Positions 1 through 4,748 of a DNA stretch of 8,234 nt are shown here, piece by piece. Each line of letters starts with the position of its first letter. Within the stretch, counting starts at the first letter, position 1. The stretch is from Candidatus Kerfeldbacteria bacterium. GTDB lineage: Bacteria; Patescibacteriota; Patescibacteriia; SBBC01; CAIJZX01. Under the pieces are notes generated by a model, which did not search any database, had not been told where the DNA came from, and saw nothing but the letters and a program-made list of their open reading frames with translations. The stretch is taken from assembly GCA_016217865.1 (NCBI GenBank), contig JACRFO010000046.1, positions 1-8,234 of the forward strand, given 5' to 3'. The translations under genes and the position numbers were made by a program.

Positions 1-398
1 AAGGCGAAGGCAGCTACCACGCCGGCAATTTTGGAACGAGACAGTTCGTACGTCAGGAAGTAGATGCCAACGACCGGGATGATGCCGGAGATGAACGGCC
101 CAGCCCACAGGAACAGATCATACAGGTTACCACCGACGAGCCGGTGTAATACGCCCATGATGACCGGTGTTACCCACAACGGCGTACCAATCCCCGACCA
201 ACCATGGAGGAGAAACTCTTGTGTCCGCAATCCCCAGAAGAACACGTCAATCTCACCGATGCTGCTGTCGCGTAGCGGTTGCGCCAAGCGGACCACCAGC
301 CCTATACCAATCACCGCCAGGAGGGTGACAATGGTGACGACGCGGGATCGCCACCGGTTGATGGAAGTGGGATTAAGCGGCGTCATAGAGTGTTTCAT
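1..398 (-). CDS. Polytopic membrane protein, GT-C glycosyltransferase-like, N-terminal part (3' end outside window)
   Basis: Only the first 132 residues are visible; the reading frame is open to the left edge. After a basic cytosolic start there is a clear membrane segment at about residues 20-38, then a loop containing an acidic GEID motif (E49, D51) followed by VFFWGLRTQEFLLHGW. More hydrophobic segments follow from about residue 80 on. One membrane helix followed by a loop with an ExD/DxD motif is the usual beginning of GT-C enzymes (PMT, STT3/AglB and relatives), which take sugars from polyprenyl-phosphate donors on the outer face of the membrane. That assignment is inferred from this short piece. 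Two in-frame ATGs are possible, at 398 and 386. Both lie inside the 3' end of the preceding GT4 gene (overlap 26 or 14 nt), without a recognisable Shine-Dalgarno sequence, which suggests translational coupling. It could instead be an O-antigen-type or other polytopic glycan protein. Confidence 0.75.
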   Translation of the reverse strand, partial: MKHSMTPLNPTSINRWRSRVVTIVTLLAVIGIGLVVRLAQPLRDSSIGEIDVFFWGLRTQEFLLHGWSGIGTPLWVTPVIMGVLHRLVGGNLYDLFLWAGPFISGIIPVVGIYFLTYELSRSKIAGVVAAFA

Positions 399-1485
399 AC
401 CGGGGCACTACCGCGGACCAACTGAAGGATTCAATACGACGACGAGCCGAACGGATAACTGACTGACGGTACGGTTCATCATCGAGATACCGGATGATGC
501 CACTCGCGACCGCGTCTGCCCGACCGAGTGGGACCAGCTGGCCATGGTGTCCATCTGGAATGAGCTCAGTCAAACAGGGAATATCCGTGGCGACAACCGG
601 CACGCCATACGCCATGGCCTCCATTACCACTCCGGGTAATCCCTCGCCATAGGAGGGCAAGATGAGGACGTCAGCCGCTGTATAGTACGTCTCGATCTGA
701 CTTGATCGGCCGACAAATGTAACGGTGTCTTGCAGTCCAAGCTGGCGCGCCAGTTCCTCCATCTGTTGGCGCTCCGGACCGTCTCCGACGATTGTCAGGG
801 TGTACGATCGACCAGCCACCCCTAAAATAGCCATCGCTTGCAGCAGTACAGCAACGCCTTTGCGTGCGTTGATGATGCCAATGAACAACAAGGCAGCTGG
901 CGCATCGGCTATTCGCGTACGCGGCCGAAACTCTGGGGGGTGAATGCCAGTCGGTAGAATAGTGAACTTGCTTCCAAGCCAGGCCTGGCGAGCAAACGGC
1001 AACAGCTGGGCACTGTACAACGTCCTGGCATCCACCAGGCGGAAGAGCCAAGAACATATCAGGCGATGATACCAGACCATCAGCGGATCAATGATCGAGT
1101 CGAAGCGAAAGGAGAAACCGGGAATCGTATCGAGGGTGACAATAACCTTCGTCGGCGATCGACGCAATTTCGCGAAGATGATCGGCAGTACCGCTACCAG
1201 GTAGTACGGGGCCCAAATCTGCAAGACATCGTATTCTCGAACGGCGGCCCATAGGCGTTTGATCGCGGTCCAGGAAGGCAGGGACCACAGCACGCGCCGG
1301 ATCTCCACGCTCGGTAGTTCGACGACGCGAATCGATGCAGATTCGTAATGGCTTGGCGCCCAATGACGCTGCGCGGTCGCGGGGGTGAGAATCGTCACCT
1401 CATGCCCGCGGGATTGCAAGACCGACGCCAGTTCGGCAATCGGCCGGCGCATTAAGACTGTCGGGTTTAACAAGCCGATGGTCAT
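373..1485 (-). CDS. GT4-family (GT-B fold) glycosyltransferase
   Basis: A 370-residue protein, a usual length for GT4 retaining glycosyltransferases, which transfer a sugar from a nucleotide donor to a lipid-linked or glycan acceptor at the cytosolic membrane face. The N-terminal acceptor domain begins with MTIGLLNPTV and a helix (RPIAELASVLQSRGHEV) typical of this family. The C-terminal donor domain contains LPTGI (about 177-181), GDGPE (234-238), the ADVLILPS strand (271-278) and the diagnostic E-x7-E motif E281 to E289 in EGLPGVVMEAM. In the usual GRL...KG phosphate-binding loop the Arg is replaced (FIGIINARKG, 201-210), although R208 and K209 are close by. There is no signal peptide. The segment 95-106 is hydrophobic and may aid membrane association. 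The ATG is 8 nt after the DUF2304 stop with no SD sequence, so it is probably read through the operon. Sugar and acceptor cannot be told from sequence. Confidence 0.93.
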   Translation of the reverse strand: MTIGLLNPTVLMRRPIAELASVLQSRGHEVTILTPATAQRHWAPSHYESASIRVVELPSVEIRRVLWSLPSWTAIKRLWAAVREYDVLQIWAPYYLVAVLPIIFAKLRRSPTKVIVTLDTIPGFSFRFDSIIDPLMVWYHRLICSWLFRLVDARTLYSAQLLPFARQAWLGSKFTILPTGIHPPEFRPRTRIADAPAALLFIGIINARKGVAVLLQAMAILGVAGRSYTLTIVGDGPERQQMEELARQLGLQDTVTFVGRSSQIETYYTAADVLILPSYGEGLPGVVMEAMAYGVPVVATDIPCLTELIPDGHHGQLVPLGRADAVASGIIRYLDDEPYRQSVIRSARRRIESFSWSAVVPRYETLYDAA

Positions 1486-1493
1486 GTCGCGCG

Positions 1494-1823
1494 CTACGGC
1501 TTGTCTTGACGAATCGCGAGCGAACGGACCAGCTGTTCAAGTTTGCGTTCCGTCCGCCGGAGGAGGACGTAGTTGCGGAAGGTCACGCCGAAGAGAATAA
1601 CGATTCCGCCGACCACGAGCAGGTCAAATGCCCGGGAAATGCTGAAGGTATCGAGAATGAACTTGACGCTCGACGGGAAGATAACGACCACGAACAAACC
1701 CGTCCAAATGATTTGCCAGAAAATGAATTCTGTCAGCGCAAACTCCCCGCGGCGAAAGTGGAGGAAGGAAAAATACGTCATCCAGACCACGAAGACCATC
1801 GCCAGTATTTGTATACCGATCAT
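1494..1823 (-). CDS. DUF2304 family small membrane protein
   Basis: A 109-residue protein with three predicted membrane segments (about 1-20, 34-50 and 67-86) and a charged C-terminal helix (RRTERKLEQLVRSLAI, 89-104). This architecture, with the short basic helix after the last membrane segment, matches DUF2304, a family of unknown biochemical role frequently found beside DPM1-like GT2 transferases. Its start overlaps the stop of such a GT2 gene by 4 nt (ATGA), so the two are probably made together. I infer a role as membrane anchor or partner of the GT2 enzyme, or in handling its polyprenyl-phosphate sugar product; this is not proven by the sequence. It is the only gene in the window with a clear Shine-Dalgarno sequence (TGGAGG, 5 nt before ATG), located inside the upstream gene. 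Confidence 0.88.
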   Translation of the reverse strand: MIGIQILAMVFVVWMTYFSFLHFRRGEFALTEFIFWQIIWTGLFVVVIFPSSVKFILDTFSISRAFDLLVVGGIVILFGVTFRNYVLLRRTERKLEQLVRSLAIRQDKP

Positions 1824-2515
1824 AGAAACCTCCAGGCAATCATATTCATAAAGATTCGCACACCGTCAATGACAGTCGTGCCCTTGTACTTATCGTGGTA
1901 AATCGTCGAAATTGGCACCTCGACGTGTGCAATTTTCTGCTTGCCAACATTCACAATCATTTCCGTTTCAACCGAGTAGCGGGACGAAGTCCACGCGATC
2001 CGCTCATAGATTGCTAACCGCAAGGCGCGGTAACCAGACTGCGTATCCGTGACGTGGACGTGAAACAACAGGCTAACCATTTTCGTCAGGACAATATTCC
2101 CTACCCGAGCAACGAGCGGCATTCCGGAATGGAAGGAGCGGACGCCGAAGGTAATGTCAGCTCGCTGCTGCTGGAGTGGTGCGATCAGGTCAGGTATTTC
2201 CGCGGGATTGTGCTGGCCGTCAGCATCAAGGAGAACAGCAATAGTAAAACCGGCCTGGGTGGCCCACTGCAAGCCCGTTGTGAGCGCCGCGCCTTTACCG
2301 AGATTCACGCTGTGCCGAAGCACGGTTAAGCCCTCGAGCGTTGGCAAGTGCGCCGCTAGTGGTTCGCGTGAGCCGTCATCAATGACCACGACAGCGTCGA
2401 CCAACGGCCGAGCTTGTTCGACAGTCTGACGGAGTCGGGTGTACTCGTTGAAGGCGGGAATAATCGCAACAACCCCTTGCCCACCAACTGGGGGTTGGTC
2501 AGACGTTTCGGCCAT
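1820..2515 (-). CDS. DPM1-like GT2 glycosyltransferase (polyprenyl-phosphate sugar synthase type)
   Basis: A GT-A fold family 2 transferase of 231 residues. Motifs in order: VVAIIPAFNE (about 15-24) for nucleotide binding, VIDDGS (44-49), NLGKGAAL (71-78), the metal-binding DxD in LLDADGQH (D97, D99), and DTQSGYRAL, typical of the dolichyl-phosphate mannose/glucose synthase group. It has no membrane helix of its own, unlike DPM synthases with C-terminal membrane domains; the following DUF2304 protein could provide the anchor. The likely reaction is transfer of a sugar from a nucleotide donor to a polyprenyl phosphate on the cytosolic side; the sugar is not known. An in-frame TTG at 2521 would add two residues, but the ATG at 2515 is preferred. 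The start overlaps the preceding SDR gene by 17 nt and the end overlaps the DUF2304 start by 4 nt. Confidence 0.92.
   Translation of the reverse strand: MAETSDQPPVGGQGVVAIIPAFNEYTRLRQTVEQARPLVDAVVVIDDGSREPLAAHLPTLEGLTVLRHSVNLGKGAALTTGLQWATQAGFTIAVLLDADGQHNPAEIPDLIAPLQQQRADITFGVRSFHSGMPLVARVGNIVLTKMVSLLFHVHVTDTQSGYRALRLAIYERIAWTSSRYSVETEMIVNVGKQKIAHVEVPISTIYHDKYKGTTVIDGVRIFMNMIAWRFL
1829..1834 (-). promoter_or_regulatory. Shine-Dalgarno sequence of the DUF2304 gene
   Basis: On the minus strand TGGAGG is followed by TTTCT and then the ATG at 1823, a near-ideal SD and spacing. It lies within the last codons of the DPM1-like GT2 gene. No other start in the window has a comparable site, so the DUF2304 protein may be made in higher amount or independently of its neighbour. 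Confidence 0.75.
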
Positions 2516-3533
2516 ACCCAAAAGTGTTCACATCAACGTCCCGTAGTCCGCGCATGTAGTCGATCGTTCGACGCAATCCTTCTTCAAGTGGTACGACCGG
2601 GAACCACCCGAGACTTTCCCTGGCTTGGCGGATGCTGGGCGTGGCTTGCTTACTGTTGTACTCCATCGCCGGTTCGAAACGCAGAACAGATTTGGCGCCA
2701 ATGACATTGAGGATGTGTTGGGCGATGTCAGCGACGGTATGCTCTTCCGGATTACCGATGTTGAGCGGTCCCTGTTCGCGCGACTGCATCATCCGCGTTA
2801 CGCCTTCTAATGCATCCGAGACGAAGCAATACGTACTGATATCTTCACGCTTTCCATAAATGGTGATCGGCTCGTTGCGAATGGCGGAATTGATGAACGC
2901 GGGAATCATCCGGCCGTCATCGAGACGCATGCGTGGACCATAGGTGTTGAAGAGGCGGACAATTTTCGCGTCAAGTTGGTACCGCTGACGGTACGCGACC
3001 GTCAAAGCTTCGGCGAATCGTTTCCCCTCTTGATACGGTGACCGTACACCGACCGGGTCGACGTATCCAAAGTAATTTTCTGGAAACGGCGTCTGCTGGA
3101 CGGGCGCCCCGTAAATCGAACCACTCGAGAGCAGGAGGAACTTAGCACTATGCTGGTGGGCCATCTCCAACATATTGCGCGTGCCGACGGCATTCGCCAG
3201 TAGCGTCTCGATCGTCATCTTGGTGTAGTCTTTCGGTGACGATGGCGAAGCCAGGTGGTAAATTTCCTGAATCCCCTGAAACGGTACTTGAAAAGCTTTC
3301 AATTCCTTCAGTGAGGTCAGGTCTATCGGTTGGGTGATATCGTGCCGGACGAACTCGAAGTTCGGATTCGGGAGGAGGTGGTGGATATTCTCCTCTTGAC
3401 CAGTACTGAAATTGTCGATGCAGATAACCTGATGATGCTTCACGAGGACATCGCACAAATGCGAACCCAAAAAACCAGCCCCGCCGGTGACGACGATGTT
3501 CTTCTTATCGAAGGCTGCGCGTGAAACGGTCAT
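2499..3533 (-). CDS. NAD-dependent epimerase/dehydratase, UDP-glucuronate decarboxylase (UXS)-like SDR
   Basis: An extended short-chain dehydrogenase/reductase of 344 residues that probably makes a nucleotide sugar for the neighbouring transferases. Visible features: the Rossmann motif GGAGFLG (17-23), acidic NAD-ribose residue in ICIDNFSTG (D40), YHLASPSSP (92-100), the catalytic YxxxK as YQEGK (Y167, K171), and FNTYGPRM...DGR (195-208). The last, together with the VDPVGVRSPYQEGKR stretch, resembles the UXS group that converts UDP-glucuronate to UDP-xylose. However, two residues known to matter for decarboxylation are replaced: the Glu of the TSE-x-YG motif is S139 (SSGSIYG) and the Arg of the GSQTR-F motif is S233. 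The product may therefore be an epimerised rather than a decarboxylated sugar. ATG at 3533 is chosen because it forms a 4-nt ATGA overlap with the preceding GT2 gene; a TTG at 3569 would add 12 poorly conserved-looking residues. Confidence 0.9.
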   Translation of the reverse strand: MTVSRAAFDKKNIVVTGGAGFLGSHLCDVLVKHHQVICIDNFSTGQEENIHHLLPNPNFEFVRHDITQPIDLTSLKELKAFQVPFQGIQEIYHLASPSSPKDYTKMTIETLLANAVGTRNMLEMAHQHSAKFLLLSSGSIYGAPVQQTPFPENYFGYVDPVGVRSPYQEGKRFAEALTVAYRQRYQLDAKIVRLFNTYGPRMRLDDGRMIPAFINSAIRNEPITIYGKREDISTYCFVSDALEGVTRMMQSREQGPLNIGNPEEHTVADIAQHILNVIGAKSVLRFEPAMEYNSKQATPSIRQARESLGWFPVVPLEEGLRRTIDYMRGLRDVDVNTFGYGRNV

Positions 3534-4249
3534 AGTGGTGTTCGAAGTGAGCGATAATCTCCACGCCAACGGTGGAAATGAATCGTCAAGAGTTCGTAGA
3601 GCGTTGTGAAGTAGTCTAGCGGTCGGACTTTCGAGCGGTCATCGTTGTTCCAGACGACGGGCACTTCGACGATTCTCCAGGCCGCGCGCCGAGCCAAGTA
3701 GATGTCTTCGAAGTCGTATCCCCATCGGTTATTCTGCTGGAGGCTGAAGACCCGCATCGTCCGTTGATGCCAGAGTTTGAACCCGCACTGTGTGTCTTTG
3801 ATCCCGGGAGCGACGAGGAGTTGGATACCCAGGTTGCCGAGCTGGCCTAGCCAGACTTTCCATCGTGCTTGGTACTTACCGATTTTTGCGCCAGCTGCAC
3901 GCCGTGAACCAAGGATGACATCAGCTCGGTCGCGGTAGCTCAAGAGGTGGTCCAATTCGGTAATGGGGGTGGAGAGATCAGCGTCACAGAGGTATCGCCA
4001 CTCGCCACGGGCGGCTAGCATACCGGTTCGAACAGCTGCGCCTTTCCCTCGGTTCTGCTCATGCCGGATGACCCGTACAGTCGGATCAACGGCCCGGGCT
4101 GCATCGGCGGTTCCATCACTCGAACCATCATCTACGACGATGATTTCAACGTTCCAGGGGCGGCTCGTCAGGAACGTGCGTATCTGACGCAGGGACGCAG
4201 GCAACCGTTCAGTCTCGTTGTACGCCGGGATGATGATCGACAGATCCAT
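3530..4249 (-). CDS. ALG5-like GT2 glycosyltransferase (dolichyl-phosphate glucosyltransferase type)
   Basis: A 239-residue GT-A fold family 2 enzyme. It starts directly with the nucleotide-binding strand (LSIIIPAYNE, 3-12), followed by IIVVDDGSSDGT (36-47), NRGKGAAVRTG (66-76), the metal site in CDADLSTPI (D89, D91) and KDTQCGFKLW (151-160). DADLSTP plus DTQCGFK is the pattern of ALG5-type dolichyl-phosphate beta-glucosyltransferases, which move glucose from UDP-glucose to a polyprenyl phosphate at the cytosolic face; sugar specificity here is inferred. The N-terminal membrane helix of eukaryotic ALG5 is absent and there is no C-terminal one, so the adjacent GtrA protein is a plausible membrane partner. 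It is the first gene after a predicted promoter and has a leader of about 33 nt with no SD sequence. Its stop overlaps the SDR start (ATGA). Confidence 0.93.
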   Translation of the reverse strand: MDLSIIIPAYNETERLPASLRQIRTFLTSRPWNVEIIVVDDGSSDGTADAARAVDPTVRVIRHEQNRGKGAAVRTGMLAARGEWRYLCDADLSTPITELDHLLSYRDRADVILGSRRAAGAKIGKYQARWKVWLGQLGNLGIQLLVAPGIKDTQCGFKLWHQRTMRVFSLQQNNRWGYDFEDIYLARRAAWRIVEVPVVWNNDDRSKVRPLDYFTTLYELLTIHFHRWRGDYRSLRTPL

Positions 4250-4288
4250 GGCAGGTCGGGACGCTAAAACAGGTGAAACTACCTACTT

Positions 4289-4317
4289 ACTATACTGAAA
4301 AAGGGCTATCCTGGCAA
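4289..4317 (-). promoter_or_regulatory. Sigma70-type promoter for the six-gene glycan block
   Basis: On the minus strand a -35 box TTGCCA (4312-4317) is separated by exactly 17 nt from a -10 box TATAGT (4289-4294); each matches the consensus at five of six positions. The -35 box lies within the last codons of gtrA and the -10 box in the 56-nt gap before the ALG5-like GT2 gene. Transcription would begin near 4282, giving a leader of about 33 nt. It would allow expression of the sugar-transfer genes apart from the protease genes upstream. Prediction from sequence only. Confidence 0.65.
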
Positions 4318-4746
4318 GCTGACGGAGGTTGGACGGAAGACAAAGAAACGGGAGGCAAAGAAGTTCCAGAATAAGACAATAACGATCCCAATCGCTTTGG
4401 CGATAAGTTTGCGAACCTGGAAGTGGTCGACCAATGTGTAGAGAATTGCCTCATTGATCACCAAACCAACCACCATGACCGCGTAGAAGACTGCTGCCTG
4501 CCGGCGCCAGCGCGGATCAGCGTTACGAAACGTCCAGCGCCGGTTGAGAATGTAACTGTTGGTCGAGGCGATCGCAAAGGTCATCACATTGGCGATCAGG
4601 TATGGGATGCTTGTCCATGTCACGAGGACGGCGAACCCCAGGTAATCGATCGTCGTATTCAGCGCGCCGACGAATCCAAACTTGATGAACTGTTTGATTG
4701 AGGGAAAACGCTGCAGAATTGGATGGGAAGTCAGACGTTGCATCAT
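4306..4746 (-). CDS. GtrA family membrane protein
   Basis: A polytopic protein of 146 residues with four predicted membrane segments, the normal size and layout of GtrA (PF04138). The family hallmarks are visible: FVGALNTTIDYLGF in the first segment, NSYILNRRWTFR after the second (about 62-73), and NFFASRFFVF near the end. GtrA proteins are thought to help move polyprenyl-phosphate-linked sugars across the membrane and are often fused to or encoded beside GT2 synthases; here the ALG5-like GT2 gene is next. The start is ATG ATG at 4746/4743, only 2 nt after the subtilase stop. An upstream in-frame extension to 4905 exists but runs antiphase through the subtilase coding region, is rich in Arg/Gly and looks unlike GtrA, so it was not used. 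No SD sequence. Confidence 0.92.
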   Translation of the reverse strand: MMQRLTSHPILQRFPSIKQFIKFGFVGALNTTIDYLGFAVLVTWTSIPYLIANVMTFAIASTNSYILNRRWTFRNADPRWRRQAAVFYAVMVVGLVINEAILYTLVDHFQVRKLIAKAIGIVIVLFWNFFASRFFVFRPTSVSLPG

Positions 4747-4748
4747 AA

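Noticed and set aside
1506..1901. Plus-strand open frame of 131 codons opposite DUF2304 and the GT2 end
   Set aside because: Low-complexity charged translation with no family features, opposite two supported genes.
3534..3569. TTG start adding 12 residues to the SDR
   Set aside because: The ATG at 3533 gives the ATGA coupling seen at other junctions and a normal distance to the Rossmann motif.
1820..4249. UGA recoding (code 25) as in some Patescibacteria
   Set aside because: TGA ends the DPM1-like GT2, SDR, ALG5-like GT2 and PDZ genes at natural protein ends with ATGA or short overlaps, so it works as a stop.
4295..4320. Possible rho-independent terminator after gtrA (T-run CCCTTTTTC)
   Set aside because: There is no stable GC-rich stem before the T-run; it is better explained as the spacer between the -35 and -10 boxes.
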